Part shown: in pieces, positions 1 through 8,920 of the stretch | Layout: each line of letters starts with the position of its first letter | Position numbering within the stretch: the first letter of the stretch is position 1 | Origin: UBA12018 sp051656605 | Lineage (GTDB): Bacteria > Bacteroidota > Bacteroidia > Bacteroidales > CAMTPD01 | Direction: 5' to 3' | Length of the DNA stretch: 64,000 nt | NCBI GenBank assembly: GCA_051656605.1 | Contig: JBOGCF010000017.1 | Span: forward strand, 124,001 to 188,000 | Program-made: the position numbers and the translations under genes | Notes under the pieces: model-generated | Seen by the model: only the letters and a program-made list of their open reading frames with translations | Told to the model about the DNA's origin: nothing | The model's database searches: none

Positions 1-406
1 TACGGGGATTACATTGCTAACCGATTCGGTTGCCATGCCTGATAGTACTTTTTATCTTGTAGGAAGGGAAGACAGGGTAAACGTAAAACGAAAATCGCTG
101 AATACGTTATTGACGGATGTGGACAAAACGCTTCCGGTGATTGTTCTCGACCATCAGCCCGAAGCTTGGGGTGAAATGTTGATGAATGGTATTGATCTTG
201 GACTACACGGCCACACGCACGACGGTCAAATCTGGCCTTATAAATATGTAATCGAAGCTGTGCATAAGCATGCTTATGGTTATTATCGCGAAGGAAATAC
301 ACAGTTTTACACCTCGGCAGGTATCGGAGTGGCGGGCCCACCCTATAGGATAGGCACGCGTTCCGAAGTTATTTTATTGCATATTCACTTTACTTCTTCT
401 CTGTAG
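1..406 (+). CDS. metallophosphoesterase, C-terminal part (5' end outside window)
   Basis: The open frame (codons in phase with base 2) enters from the left edge and ends at a TAG at 404-406, so only about the last 134 residues are seen. The motifs are VIVLDHQP and GHTHDGQIWP, the latter matching the C-terminal GHxH metal-binding block of calcineurin-like phosphoesterases (YaeI/YkuE type). It then continues through the typical YTSAGIGVAGPPYRIG strand to a short tail. Family members usually carry N-terminal membrane helices and hydrolyse phosphoesters (YaeI-like UDP-diacylglucosamine or phosphodiester substrates); the substrate here is unknown. Its last 17 bases overlap the end of the convergent S41 protease gene. 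The missing first metal motifs (DxH, GNHD) must lie upstream of the window. Confidence 0.85.
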   Translation, partial: TGITLLTDSVAMPDSTFYLVGREDRVNVKRKSLNTLLTDVDKTLPVIVLDHQPEAWGEMLMNGIDLGLHGHTHDGQIWPYKYVIEAVHKHAYGYYREGNTQFYTSAGIGVAGPPYRIGTRSEVILLHIHFTSSL

Positions 407-2099
407 GTTGGCTTGCCTCAGCTGGCTTCGCCTTTTCTACCGGAGCCGAAAGTGTTTTCTCGTACAATGCTTGGTTTGACAAAACTTCAAGTGCTTTTTG
501 TAGTTCATCGTCGATCTTCAACGATTGAATCATCTCTCCCTTTTGGAAGTAATAACGTTTGGCAATCTCTAATGAAATAAGCTGCTTGATTTGATCTTTG
601 AACTTATCTAGGTCGCGATCGAGATTTGGCTGAAGCTTCTCTTCGAGTGCTTTAAACTCTGGTGAAGCGATATCCATGTAACCTTCGATTTCTGCAATAT
701 CTTTCAAGTTCTTCAGCGCTTTCTCGCTCTGACGATCATATGAGAAATTGCGACCTTTCATGAATTGTTTAAATCCTTCGTAGTCTTCGTCTGTAAACAC
801 AAACTCTTCGATCGGCGCAATTTGTTTTCGCTTGCTAGTCCAGTCGTTTACAAAGTCGAAGATTTCATTATTCATCACTAAATAATACGAAATGGTAGGT
901 TGCTTTGGCGACTCTACTTTAAAGTCTGGGACAATACCTCCGCCATCGCGCACAGGTCTGCCTGCCGCCGTATGGAATACGGTAGTCAAGCTATCGGGAA
1001 CTTTCGATACGCTTCCGTCGGGATTACGATGCGAGTAGTCGATTGCTTGTATACAACGTCCGCTCGGGATATAATACTTCGAGATTGTAACCTTAAGACT
1101 TCCGTTGTATGGCAAGTCGCGTGTGGATTGCACCAATCCTTTACCAAAGGTACGATCTCCCACAATTACCGCACGATCTAAATCTTGTAACGCTCCCGAT
1201 ACAATTTCGGATGCGGATGCAGATCCGTTGCTTGTCAATACAACCAATGGCATTACTGTATCCACCGGCTCTTGCGTTGTACGATATGTACGGTCCCATT
1301 GTTTTAGTTTTCCTTTGGTACTAAGCACAACCTGATCTTTGGGAACAAACATGTTTAGTATCTGGATTGCTTCTTCTAATGAACCACCGCCGTTGCCACG
1401 CAAATCTAGTATAAGCGAGCTTACTTTCTTGTTGTTTTTCAAATCCAACAAGGCTTTGCGTACTTCGTTACTACACTTATCGGTAAAGCCTGACAAATAG
1501 ATATAACCTACGCTATCATTATTGAACGTACCATAGTAAGTTACCGGATTAATCTCGATAAGTTTACGCATGATCTCTACTTCGCGCGGTTTCTTTTCGC
1601 CGTAAGGTAAGTATTTGATCTTTACTTTGGTATTGGGCTGACCTTTGAGCTTTGCGCTCACTTGGTCGACAGTTGTATTTGAAACGTCTTCACCGTTGAT
1701 CGTAAGCAGTACGTCTCCGGCTTTGAGTCCGGCTAATGCTGCCGGCATCCCTTCATACGGCTCGTTGATCATAACCTTACCGTCTTTTGCCGTAATGATA
1801 GCACCCACACCTGCATATTCTCCGGTAGTCATCAGTTTAAACTGCTCCATCTCTTCCTCCGGAATATACTCGGTATAAGGATCAAGTCCCTTTAGCATGC
1901 CATCGATACCACGCTTTACCGTTGCGTTTACATCGATCGAATCGACATAAAACATCTCGGCTTCTTTTACAATCGAATTGAAGATTTCAAGATTCTTACT
2001 GACATCGAATTGATTCACCTCCTGTGCTTTGACAGTAGTGAACATCGACAAAAAAGTAAATGCCGCAACGTAGGCAATAGTTCCTTTTCGTATATTCAT
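390..2099 (-). CDS. S41 family C-terminal processing peptidase
   Basis: This 569-residue protein has an N-terminal signal peptide ending in TVKAQ (about residue 26). A helical N domain follows, then a PDZ domain (about 90-170, GVGAII...GMPAALAGLKAGDVLLTING), then the S41 tail-specific protease core. The catalytic dyad is visible: Ser near residue 295 in TSNGSASASEIV and Lys near residue 320 in FGKGLVQ. The block LRGNGGGSLEEA is the usual S41 oxyanion region. The C-terminal ~150 residues form a charged helical extension ending in a Lys/Glu/Pro-rich tail. The family cleaves C-termini of periplasmic proteins. It lies 54 bp downstream of the PfkB kinase gene on the same strand and is probably co-transcribed with it. 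Its 3' end overlaps the convergent phosphoesterase gene. Confidence 0.93.
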   Translation of the reverse strand: MNIRKGTIAYVAAFTFLSMFTTVKAQEVNQFDVSKNLEIFNSIVKEAEMFYVDSIDVNATVKRGIDGMLKGLDPYTEYIPEEEMEQFKLMTTGEYAGVGAIITAKDGKVMINEPYEGMPAALAGLKAGDVLLTINGEDVSNTTVDQVSAKLKGQPNTKVKIKYLPYGEKKPREVEIMRKLIEINPVTYYGTFNNDSVGYIYLSGFTDKCSNEVRKALLDLKNNKKVSSLILDLRGNGGGSLEEAIQILNMFVPKDQVVLSTKGKLKQWDRTYRTTQEPVDTVMPLVVLTSNGSASASEIVSGALQDLDRAVIVGDRTFGKGLVQSTRDLPYNGSLKVTISKYYIPSGRCIQAIDYSHRNPDGSVSKVPDSLTTVFHTAAGRPVRDGGGIVPDFKVESPKQPTISYYLVMNNEIFDFVNDWTSKRKQIAPIEEFVFTDEDYEGFKQFMKGRNFSYDRQSEKALKNLKDIAEIEGYMDIASPEFKALEEKLQPNLDRDLDKFKDQIKQLISLEIAKRYYFQKGEMIQSLKIDDELQKALEVLSNQALYEKTLSAPVEKAKPAEASQPTEKK

Positions 2100-2153
2100 A
2101 ATGATGTGTTCAACTTAGGTTATATGCAATAAATGTATAGATTTATCTACCTG

Positions 2154-3131
2154 TTAACCTAATATCTCGTTAACTTTTAACTTTATTTGTTCCCACTCAG
2201 ACTCCGGAATCTCAGGCCCTACTTGAGCGATTACAGTTCCACCTAGTAGTGATCCCAACTCTCCACAAGCTTTCATTTCGGCTTGTTGCGTAAGTCCGTA
2301 AAGGAAACCTGCCGCAAAGCAATCGCCCGCACCGGTGGTATCGATTGGAGCACCTCCGTAAGCTTCTACATGCGTTACTTCTCCGTTTTGCGAAATATAG
2401 GCACCTTTTGCTCCTACCTTCACCACGGCGATATCTACCATTTGCGCGATTTCGTGCAGTGCTTCTACCGGAGCTTTTCCTGTAAAGGCTGCCGCTTCTT
2501 CTTCATTGGCAAACAAAATATCTACGTATTCCGGGATTACTTCAAGTAGTGTAGCTTTGTTGTCTTCTACTACATTGAAACTTGCCAAGTCGAGGGCTAC
2601 TTTCAAGCCCAAACGCTTTGCGTCTTTCAAGACGCCACGAAACAACTCATCGTTGATAATTAAGTAGCCTTCGATATATACGGTATCGTATTGAGAAAGG
2701 ATGTCTTCTGTGATATCTTGGTATACCAACTCGGCAGCCGGACCTAGATAGGTTCCCATCGTACGTTCGCCATCGGTACTGATCAATACGGTTGAGATAC
2801 CACTGTCGGTATCTTTACGTAACAAGTGAGATACGGCTCCTTTTTTAATTAATTGCTCTTCATAAAAGTCGCCATACGTATCGGTTCCGATCTTTCCGAG
2901 GTAACCAACAGGCGCGCCAAGTGTAGCCATCGCACGAATTGTATTGGCCGAAGAGCCCCCCGGAATCATTGAAATCGGAAGGTTTTCTACCTTCGAACGG
3001 ATCTCGAGCATCTTTTCTCGGTCTATCAACACCATTGCGTTCTTTAAAAGCCCAACCTCGCCCAAAAGCTCATCTCCTGATAATCTGACTAATACATCCA
3101 ATAGAGGATTTCCTAAACCAATTGTCTTCAT
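2154..3131 (-). CDS. PfkB-family carbohydrate/nucleoside kinase (adenosine kinase-like)
   Basis: I chose the ATG at 3131 (protein begins MKTIGLGNPLLDVLV, 325 aa). A longer frame to 3212 exists, but it would run through a TATATTTG promoter element at 3152-3159. The N-terminal sugar-binding block MIPGGSSANTIRAMATLG and the C-terminal anion-hole/catalytic block DTTGAGDCFAAGFLYGL (Asp near residue 262) identify the ribokinase/PfkB fold. Overall it resembles the adenosine kinase-like branch common in Bacteroidota. It phosphorylates a sugar or nucleoside with ATP; the true substrate cannot be told from sequence. It is divergent from the tRNA-Asn cluster and upstream of the S41 protease gene. Confidence 0.88.
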   Translation of the reverse strand: MKTIGLGNPLLDVLVRLSGDELLGEVGLLKNAMVLIDREKMLEIRSKVENLPISMIPGGSSANTIRAMATLGAPVGYLGKIGTDTYGDFYEEQLIKKGAVSHLLRKDTDSGISTVLISTDGERTMGTYLGPAAELVYQDITEDILSQYDTVYIEGYLIINDELFRGVLKDAKRLGLKVALDLASFNVVEDNKATLLEVIPEYVDILFANEEEAAAFTGKAPVEALHEIAQMVDIAVVKVGAKGAYISQNGEVTHVEAYGGAPIDTTGAGDCFAAGFLYGLTQQAEMKACGELGSLLGGTVIAQVGPEIPESEWEQIKLKVNEILG

Positions 3132-3151
3132 TTTTTTTGAAAATTTTCCTG

Positions 3152-3159
3152 CAAATATA
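3152..3159 (-). promoter_or_regulatory. -7 promoter element of the PfkB kinase gene
   Basis: Reverse complement reads TATATTTG, a full match to the Bacteroidota -7 consensus TAnnTTTG. It sits 20 bp ahead of the chosen ATG, which excludes the longer upstream start. Confidence 0.7.
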
Positions 3160-3182
3160 TTGCATATTCCAGAAACATGCAC

Positions 3183-3190
3183 TACCTTTG
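3183..3190 (+). promoter_or_regulatory. -7 promoter element of the tRNA-Asn cluster
   Basis: TACCTTTG, a match to TAnnTTTG, lies 26 bp ahead of the first tRNA. It is back-to-back with the PfkB promoter, making a compact divergent promoter region. Confidence 0.7.
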
Positions 3191-3216
3191 CAGTGCAAAA
3201 TAAGAAAAGCAAACAC

Positions 3217-3290
3217 TCTTCAGTAGCTCAGTTGGTTAGAGCATCTGACTGTTAATCAGAGGGTCGCTGGTTCGAGCCCAGCCTGAAGAG
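3217..3290 (+). tRNA. tRNA-Asn (GTT), copy 1
   Basis: A 74-nt cloverleaf. The acceptor stem TCTTCAG pairs with CTGAAGA and the discriminator is G. The anticodon stem is TCTGA/TCAGA with loop CTGTTAA, so the anticodon is GTT (Asn). The T-arm is GCTGG/CCAGC. No CCA is encoded. Confidence 0.97.
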
Positions 3291-3317
3291 CTTCTTTTAC
3301 TTATTAAAGCGAAACAC

Positions 3318-3391
3318 TCTTCAGTAGCTCAGTTGGTTAGAGCATCTGACTGTTAATCAGAGGGTCGCTGGTTCGAGCCCAGCCTGAAGAG
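3318..3391 (+). tRNA. tRNA-Asn (GTT), copy 2
   Basis: Identical in sequence to copy 1 over all 74 nt. It starts 27 bp after copy 1 ends, with the short conserved flank 'aaacac' before both, consistent with tandem duplication. Confidence 0.97.
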
Positions 3392-3417
3392 CAATATCGA
3401 AAACAAATAACACAAAT

Positions 3418-3491
3418 TCTTTAGTAGCTCAGTTGGTTAGAGCATCTGACTGTTAATCAGAGGGTCGCTGGTTCGAGTCCAGCCTGAAGAG
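3418..3491 (+). tRNA. tRNA-Asn (GTT), copy 3 (variant)
   Basis: Same length and anticodon GTT as the other two copies, with two changes. The 5' acceptor strand is TCTTTAG, giving one G-U pair against CTGAAGA. The T-loop reads TTCGAGT instead of TTCGAGC. The cloverleaf is still intact. It is followed directly by a terminator. Confidence 0.96.
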
Positions 3492-3496
3492 CATTT

Positions 3497-3523
3497 AAAA
3501 GAGATCTTATGATCTCTTTTTTT
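3497..3523 (+). terminator. Rho-independent terminator of the tRNA-Asn cluster
   Basis: AAAAGAGATC / TTAT loop / GATCTCTTTT, with the T run continuing to 3523, begins 5 bp after the third tRNA. Confidence 0.85.
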
Positions 3524-3633
3524 GTTTATATACCTTTCGTTTTGCATCTCCGTTTGCAAAACTTTTTCAGTTATCCCACCCCTATTCACTATTCTTTACT
3601 CAATACGAACATTCTACATCGATGTAAATGTAT

Positions 3634-3641
3634 TATCTTTG
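3634..3641 (+). promoter_or_regulatory. -7 promoter element of trmB
   Basis: TATCTTTG matches the Bacteroidota -7 consensus. It is 42 bp ahead of the GTG start at 3684, and it argues against the longer frame that would begin at 3522. Confidence 0.7.
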
Positions 3642-3683
3642 CATAGAAACAGATTATTACAAAGCATTATAAACTTCCAAACA

Positions 3684-4460
3684 GTGGGAAAGAATAAGTT
3701 ACAGAAATTTGATGACATGTCGGGATACCCGCACGTATTCCAATATCCTTTTGCCGTATTGAAAGAAAAAGGTTTCGACTTGAAAGGTCACTGGAATGAG
3801 CGTTTTTTCAAAAACGACAATCCGATCGTCCTTGAACTTGGATGTGGAAAAGGAGAGTATACCGTAGGACTGGGAAAAATGTTTCCTGACAAAAACTTTA
3901 TCGGTATCGATATCAAAGGTGCTCGTATGTGGTCGGGGGCTAAAGAATCGCTCGATAGCGGAATGACGAATGTTGCTTTTCTACGTACACACATCGAACT
4001 TATCGCAAATTTCTTTGCGCCGGGTGAGGTTTCTGAAATCTGGATTACTTTCCCTGATCCGCAGATGAAGAAGACAACAAAACGTCTTACTTCTACTCGT
4101 TTCATGAAGTTGTACCGCGAATTGCTTTCGAAAGACGGTATCATTCACCTAAAGAGTGACAGCGGATTTATGTTTACTTATACGTGCGAAATGGTGAAGG
4201 CGAATAAGTATCCGGTGCTTGTACAAACCGACGACTTGTATCACTCGGGACTTGCCAACGATATCCTTTCGATCCGTACTTATTACGAACAACAATGGCT
4301 CGACCGCGGAATCAATATCAAATACATCAAGTTTGTATGTGAAGAGCGCGACGAACTAATAGAACCGGATATTGAAATCGAATACGACGAATACCGAAGC
4401 TTCAACAGAAGCAGAAGAAGTCAGCTCGCATCGCAAAAACCCAAGAAAGACGAACAATAA
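3684..4460 (+). CDS. trmB: tRNA (guanine-N7-)-methyltransferase
   Basis: 258 residues from a GTG start (MGKNKLQKF). This start matches the usual N-terminus of Bacteroidota TrmB and lies after the TATCTTTG promoter. The SAM-binding block is VLELGCGKGEYTVGL, followed by GIDIKGARMW. The TrmB signature FPDPQMKKTTKRLTS and the C-terminal basic tail are present. The enzyme methylates G46 in the variable loop of tRNAs using S-adenosylmethionine. It lies between the tRNA-Asn cluster and mrp/apbC and has its own terminator, so it looks monocistronic. Confidence 0.95.
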   Translation: MGKNKLQKFDDMSGYPHVFQYPFAVLKEKGFDLKGHWNERFFKNDNPIVLELGCGKGEYTVGLGKMFPDKNFIGIDIKGARMWSGAKESLDSGMTNVAFLRTHIELIANFFAPGEVSEIWITFPDPQMKKTTKRLTSTRFMKLYRELLSKDGIIHLKSDSGFMFTYTCEMVKANKYPVLVQTDDLYHSGLANDILSIRTYYEQQWLDRGINIKYIKFVCEERDELIEPDIEIEYDEYRSFNRSRRSQLASQKPKKDEQ

Positions 4461-4474
4461 TACAATTATAAACT

Positions 4475-4511
4475 ATGCAGTAATCTGACTTCGGGTTACT
4501 GCATTTTGTTT
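4475..4511 (+). terminator. terminator of trmB
   Basis: ATGCAGTAATC pairs with GGTTACTGCAT (one G-U) around a short loop containing TGACTTCG, followed by TTTGTTTT. Confidence 0.7.
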
Positions 4512-4531
4512 TCATATAAAATCTAAATAAT

Positions 4532-5650
4532 ATGGCTCTCTATCCTAATTTAATATTGGAAGCTCTTGCAAAGGTACGCTATCCGGGCACCGGCCAAGAT
4601 CTTGTCTCTTCCGGAATGGTAGAGGATGATATGCGTATAGACGGAAACAAAGTTACGTTTTCTCTTATTTTCGAGAAACCAAACGATCCGTTTATTAAAT
4701 CAGTGGTTAAGGCTGCCGAAACAGCTATTTTAAAATATGCCGGCGAAGACATCGAAATCAAAGGTAATATCAACGTGAAGGCAAAACAAGCTCCACGTCC
4801 CGAGCCGGACAAACTGTTGCCTCAGGTAAAAAACATCATCGCGGTTTCTTCCGGCAAAGGTGGTGTAGGAAAGAGTACAGTTGCAGCTAATCTTGCAGTA
4901 GCTCTTGCCAAACTCGGCTATAAGGTCGGCCTGCTTGATGCAGATATCTTTGGCCCATCGATGCCTAAAATGTTTAACTTAGAAGATGCTCGCCCATACC
5001 TTGAAAACGTAAACGGCCGCGATTTGATTATTCCTGCCGAAAACTACGGTGTAAAGGTTTTGTCGATCGGCTTCTTTGTAAACAAAGAAGATGCGGTACT
5101 TTGGAGAGGAAGCATGGCTTGCAATGCCTTGAAGCAGCTTATCGCCGATGCCAACTGGGGTGATCTGGACTTCTTCCTGATTGACCTTCCTCCGGGCACA
5201 AGTGACATCCACCTTACGCTTGTACAAACACTGGCCATTACCGGTGCGGTGGTAGTTAGTACCCCTCAAGACGTAGCTCTTGCCGATGCCCGCAAAGGGA
5301 TCAGCATGTTTATGGGTGAGAAAGTAAACGTTCCTGTTTTGGGATTGGTTGAAAACATGGCTTGGTTTACTCCGGCCGAACTTCCGGAAAACAAATATTA
5401 CATCTTCGGAAAAGAAGGCTGCAAACGTCTTGCCGAAGAACTACAAGTGCCGCTTCTAGGTCAAATTCCGATCGTGCAAAGTATTTGCGAGGGTGGCGAC
5501 AACGGAGCACCTGTTGCATTAAACGATGAAACGATTACCGGATCTGCATTCCGTAATCTTGCCGAAGAAGTAGTACATCAGCTTGAAGTACGCAACGCCA
5601 CACAAGCTCCTACACAACGTGTAGTGGTTACCTCGGGCAAGAAACATTAA
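4532..5650 (+). CDS. apbC: Mrp/ApbC-family P-loop ATPase, Fe-S cluster carrier
   Basis: 372 residues. The N-terminal ~90 residues form a MIP18/DUF59 domain (LILEALAKVRYPGTGQDLVSSGMV). The ParA/MinD-type ATPase domain follows, with the deviant Walker A SSGKGGVGKSTVA at about residue 104-116 and the Walker B-like FFLIDLPPGTSDIHL. Mrp proteins bind and hand on 4Fe-4S clusters in the cytosol. The C-terminal CxxC of many Mrp proteins is replaced here by ENMAWFTPAELPENKYYIFG, which I believe is usual in Bacteroidota homologues, so it is not a sign of decay. It is a single-gene unit flanked by hairpins. Confidence 0.93.
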   Translation: MALYPNLILEALAKVRYPGTGQDLVSSGMVEDDMRIDGNKVTFSLIFEKPNDPFIKSVVKAAETAILKYAGEDIEIKGNINVKAKQAPRPEPDKLLPQVKNIIAVSSGKGGVGKSTVAANLAVALAKLGYKVGLLDADIFGPSMPKMFNLEDARPYLENVNGRDLIIPAENYGVKVLSIGFFVNKEDAVLWRGSMACNALKQLIADANWGDLDFFLIDLPPGTSDIHLTLVQTLAITGAVVVSTPQDVALADARKGISMFMGEKVNVPVLGLVENMAWFTPAELPENKYYIFGKEGCKRLAEELQVPLLGQIPIVQSICEGGDNGAPVALNDETITGSAFRNLAEEVVHQLEVRNATQAPTQRVVVTSGKKH

Positions 5651-5743
5651 TCCGCCTTGCCCCTTTTGCTAAATACTAGCAGATGCATATTATATATAAT
5701 GAACGATAAGATCAGTTATACAAACCGATCCTTTCTATAAAAC

Positions 5744-5794
5744 AAAAACCTCTTTGCTTTATTCGGCACCGCCCGAAATTGCAAAGAGGTTTTT
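5744..5794 (+). terminator. terminator of apbC (bidirectional form)
   Basis: AAAAACCTCTTTGC pairs exactly with GCAAAGAGGTTTTT. The loop itself contains a second small stem, TTCGG/CCGAA. A and T tracts on the two sides allow termination on both strands. Confidence 0.85.
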
Positions 5795-5989
5795 AATTTG
5801 TGTAAGTCGAAACCATAGAAAACAATTCGACCCGTTTTTGTTTAGTTAGATAGATTGGCTTCATTGATGTGAATATTTGTAGTACTTGGAATTTTCTTTT
5901 ATCAAATCTATCTGCCTCAAAAATAAAACACTTAGAGCAAAATTGCCAATCACAATTTGTTATGCCTAATAACTAAAAGTTATTTAAAA

Positions 5990-6040
5990 TAAGAAAAGGT
6001 ATCTTTTCGTTTACATAATCAGCATTCGAAAAGATACCTT
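5990..6040 (-). terminator. terminator of lptD
   Basis: A perfect 14-bp inverted repeat, AAGGTATCTTTTCG (5996-6009) and CGAAAAGATACCTT (6027-6040), with a 17-nt loop. On the minus strand it is followed by a T-rich stretch. It lies 34 bp after the lptD stop codon. Confidence 0.8.
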
Positions 6041-6073
6041 CTAATCTATAAGGAATCCACAAATATGGATGGC

Positions 6074-8875
6074 TTAATACCAGTCTAAGTTGTCGCGATA
6101 ATTGTTGCTCTTGTTATACTTCAAGTCTTTTAGCATTGAAGAGCTTACTGCGATTGAGAAGTTGTACGATTTGTATGGTCCTACCGGGATGAAGTTCATC
6201 GACATATTCCAGCAGTGCATGTTACGCGTGATACCACAAGTCATATAGGTAATCTTCCCTAAATCGAAGTCGTAACTTGATGAGAAGTTAAACGACCAGT
6301 TCTTTGTTGGAGAAATATTCCCTGAGAATGTCAAACCTTGTGTCAGCTTTCTATTGTATTCAAGCTTTTGCGAATCGAACGTTCCATAACCATATGCCAA
6401 CGTATAGCTCAATGACAAACTCCATGGAATCTTATTGACATAATATCCGTCGGAGTCATATTCGCCCTCGTCTTTCTTCTCTTTATTGCGACGAGAAGGG
6501 TTTGTTGTTCCGGTAAGTTCACCATCAACAGCTTCTTGATCTGTTGTGTTTTCACCGCCTTCCGGCACATCAGATCCGTTATCCTTATCTCCTTTCGAGA
6601 ACCACTTCTTAAAGGTATCTTGATTGAAGGTATAAGAGAATGAAGTATTCGCTGATTGCAAACGACCAATACCTTTACCTGCTTTCCAACGCGGCACGTT
6701 TACACGAATCGGATTTCCATTGCGATCGGCCTGATAAGTATACACATCAAACATCCCGTTCACATTAAGCGTCAAATCTTTTGTAAGCTTCAAACGCATC
6801 GTGGCAGCAATGTTACTCCAGTTCATCGAGTCGGCCGCAAAATTATAAGCAGAGCTCAAACCTAGATTATCTATGATACTAATCTTCTTAATCCCTGTAG
6901 AGTCGCTATCTGATTTCACCTTCATCTCTACATTGTTCGATACATCGAACGAAACCATACTTGTCTTCCCTCTTCCGGGAACGCCGAATATCTGATTCTG
7001 ATAAGGTGAATAGTAATCGATCTTTTCATTACCGTATGCATCAATATAACGCATCTCTTTGTAATAACCGTAACGCTTTGCTCCGAAGTCGGGCGAGTTG
7101 CTATAACTTACCGAAGGGGTAAATACGTGACGAATCATTTGCACCTTATCTCCTAAGAAAGGAAGTGGCTTGTAAAAACCATAAAGTTTTGTTGAAGCAC
7201 TCACCGATCCACTGTAGTTATACACACGATTAAATCCGAAAACGGTATCTTTCACAACAGTATTTGTTGCTAGATCGTACGACTGATCGACCTTACTGGT
7301 ATACCAACGCTCTGTATAATTAAACGATGGTGTTACATTGATATAATTAAACAGGTTGAATGTTGCCTGAATAGGGATATCGTGCTTGAAAGCATTTTTC
7401 CAGTCTTTTATAAAATTAGACTTGAATAAAAGATTCTCTTTCGTCTCAATCGAGTTACGAAAATACATCGAGTAACTCATCGAAATCTTCTCATACCAAC
7501 GCTGATCGCCCATTGCCTTTTTACGTTTGAATGGGTAAACACGACTCATTGTGACGTTAAGATCGGGAAGCGTAACCGAAACGGTCGAATCGCGCGATCG
7601 CTGATTAATGGTCGTATTCGCTGTTAAACTCCAAGGAGAGTTTGGGAAGCGACGCGTATAGTTGATTGAGGAACTTTTTGTATTCTGAGTAGCCATGTTC
7701 GGATTGTACATTCCATTAAGCGACTGTCTGTCGTAGCTACTGGTAGAAAAGTTTACACTTGCCGAAAGGGTACTAAACGGATTCGCTTTTGGGTCCTGAC
7801 TGTGATTCCAAGTAATCTTAAAGTCTTTACTTTTCGAATAATCGGGCAATCCCTTGTCTCCTAATTTGGTTACCAAGTAAGCCAAGTTGAAACCACCCGA
7901 ATACTTGTAACGCTTGCGATAATTAGAACGAGCTTGAAGTCCCCAAGATCCTTTTGTATAAATCTCACCGGTCAAAGCCAAATCAATGTAATCACTCAAC
8001 GCAAAATAATATCCACCGTCGCGCAAGTAGAAACCACGCGCGTTTTCATCACCGAAAGTCGGCATGATAATACCGGAAGAATACGTTTGAGAGAAAGGGA
8101 AGAAACCGAAAGGAACTGCAATAGGCAGTGGTACGTCTTCCATTACAAGATAAGCAGGGCCGGTTACCACATTCTTTTGTGGTCTTACTTTTGCTTTGGT
8201 CAATTGAAAATAAAAGTGAGGATGGTCGTGATTATCACACGTTGTATATTTTCCCCCTTTCATGAAGATGTCATTATTCTCCATCTTTTTCGACTCACCC
8301 GCAACGACAAAACCTTCACCCTGTTGGGTAATCAACTCTGTAATATAACCTTTCTTTGTCTTAAAGTTATATTTCATTGTTTTAGCTTCGTATTGTTCGC
8401 CTCCGTCTTTAAAGAGTGGAAAACCAAATTCAGCACCGATTGAATCAAGTCCATATTTGGCAAAAACCAAACTACTATCAAGATTCATATTAATCTCTTC
8501 CGATTCGAGCTCAATTTGTTCGTATTTTACTTTTCCATCACCGAATAGATAAGCCCAGTTTCCATTAGTCATCACAATAGAGTCGGCTGCTTGATAGTCA
8601 ACAATTGCATCGAGCGCATTGGCCGACTTCTTTATCGTATCTTGCGACAAAGAATCTACGGCCGGAGCGATGAGTGTATCTTTTCCAACGTTAAGGGTAT
8701 CCAAACGGTTTGTTATTGTATCCGGAACGGCTGCATACAAAGGATTCGGACGGTTCGATGCAGGTAATAGTTCTCCCTGCGCCTTCACCCCGAAAGCCCA
8801 CGACAAGCCAATCATTGCAATTACAATAACCGCCGGCAAGTTATGTTTTGTTATCATCCGTGAATTCTTTGCCAT
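6074..8875 (-). CDS. lptD: LPS-assembly outer-membrane protein LptD (OstA-like)
   Basis: I chose the ATG at 8875 (MAKNSRMITKHN, 933 aa). The upstream in-frame start at 8890 lies inside a TACCTTTG promoter element. A signal/anchor segment (LPAVIVIAMIGLSWAFGVKAQ) is followed by an OstA/LptA-like beta-jellyroll (about 100-260, ADSIVMTNGNWAYLFGDGKVKYEQIELESEEI). A large C-terminal beta-barrel has many alternating aromatic strands and ends ...NNYRDNLDWY. Role by family: insertion of lipopolysaccharide into the outer leaflet of the outer membrane. A low-complexity, acidic insert near residues 745-790 (DNGSDVPEGGENTTDQE) is probably an extracellular loop. It lies downstream of the HD hydrolase gene but has its own promoter. 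Confidence 0.88.
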   Translation of the reverse strand: MAKNSRMITKHNLPAVIVIAMIGLSWAFGVKAQGELLPASNRPNPLYAAVPDTITNRLDTLNVGKDTLIAPAVDSLSQDTIKKSANALDAIVDYQAADSIVMTNGNWAYLFGDGKVKYEQIELESEEINMNLDSSLVFAKYGLDSIGAEFGFPLFKDGGEQYEAKTMKYNFKTKKGYITELITQQGEGFVVAGESKKMENNDIFMKGGKYTTCDNHDHPHFYFQLTKAKVRPQKNVVTGPAYLVMEDVPLPIAVPFGFFPFSQTYSSGIIMPTFGDENARGFYLRDGGYYFALSDYIDLALTGEIYTKGSWGLQARSNYRKRYKYSGGFNLAYLVTKLGDKGLPDYSKSKDFKITWNHSQDPKANPFSTLSASVNFSTSSYDRQSLNGMYNPNMATQNTKSSSINYTRRFPNSPWSLTANTTINQRSRDSTVSVTLPDLNVTMSRVYPFKRKKAMGDQRWYEKISMSYSMYFRNSIETKENLLFKSNFIKDWKNAFKHDIPIQATFNLFNYINVTPSFNYTERWYTSKVDQSYDLATNTVVKDTVFGFNRVYNYSGSVSASTKLYGFYKPLPFLGDKVQMIRHVFTPSVSYSNSPDFGAKRYGYYKEMRYIDAYGNEKIDYYSPYQNQIFGVPGRGKTSMVSFDVSNNVEMKVKSDSDSTGIKKISIIDNLGLSSAYNFAADSMNWSNIAATMRLKLTKDLTLNVNGMFDVYTYQADRNGNPIRVNVPRWKAGKGIGRLQSANTSFSYTFNQDTFKKWFSKGDKDNGSDVPEGGENTTDQEAVDGELTGTTNPSRRNKEKKDEGEYDSDGYYVNKIPWSLSLSYTLAYGYGTFDSQKLEYNRKLTQGLTFSGNISPTKNWSFNFSSSYDFDLGKITYMTCGITRNMHCWNMSMNFIPVGPYKSYNFSIAVSSSMLKDLKYNKSNNYRDNLDWY

Positions 8876-8887
8876 TTTTAATATACG

Positions 8888-8895
8888 CAAAGGTA
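8888..8895 (-). promoter_or_regulatory. -7 promoter element of lptD
   Basis: The minus strand reads TACCTTTG, a TAnnTTTG match. A start near 8881 leaves only a very short leader before the ATG at 8875. Confidence 0.65.
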
Positions 8896-8920
8896 TATAT
8901 TTTAACCAATAATCAGGGAC

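Larger units (their letters stand above)
5651..6073. other. 423-bp intergenic region between convergent apbC and lptD
   Basis: It holds two terminator hairpins (5744-5794 and 5990-6040, listed separately). The ~190 bp between them is AT-rich, with no credible frame, promoter or repeat that I can see. Confidence 0.6.

Noticed and set aside
3217..3491. tRNA-Asn cluster as an attachment site for an integrated element
   Set aside because: No integrase or partial tRNA repeat is seen nearby; flanking genes are ordinary and the copies are complete.
3522..3683. Longer N-terminus for TrmB (start at 3522)
   Set aside because: It would begin inside the tRNA terminator and run through the TATCTTTG promoter; the GTG at 3684 fits the family.
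4532..5650. ApbC/Mrp as truncated because the CxxC motif is missing
   Set aside because: Length is normal and the P-loop and DUF59 domains are intact; the alternative sequence appears usual for the phylum.
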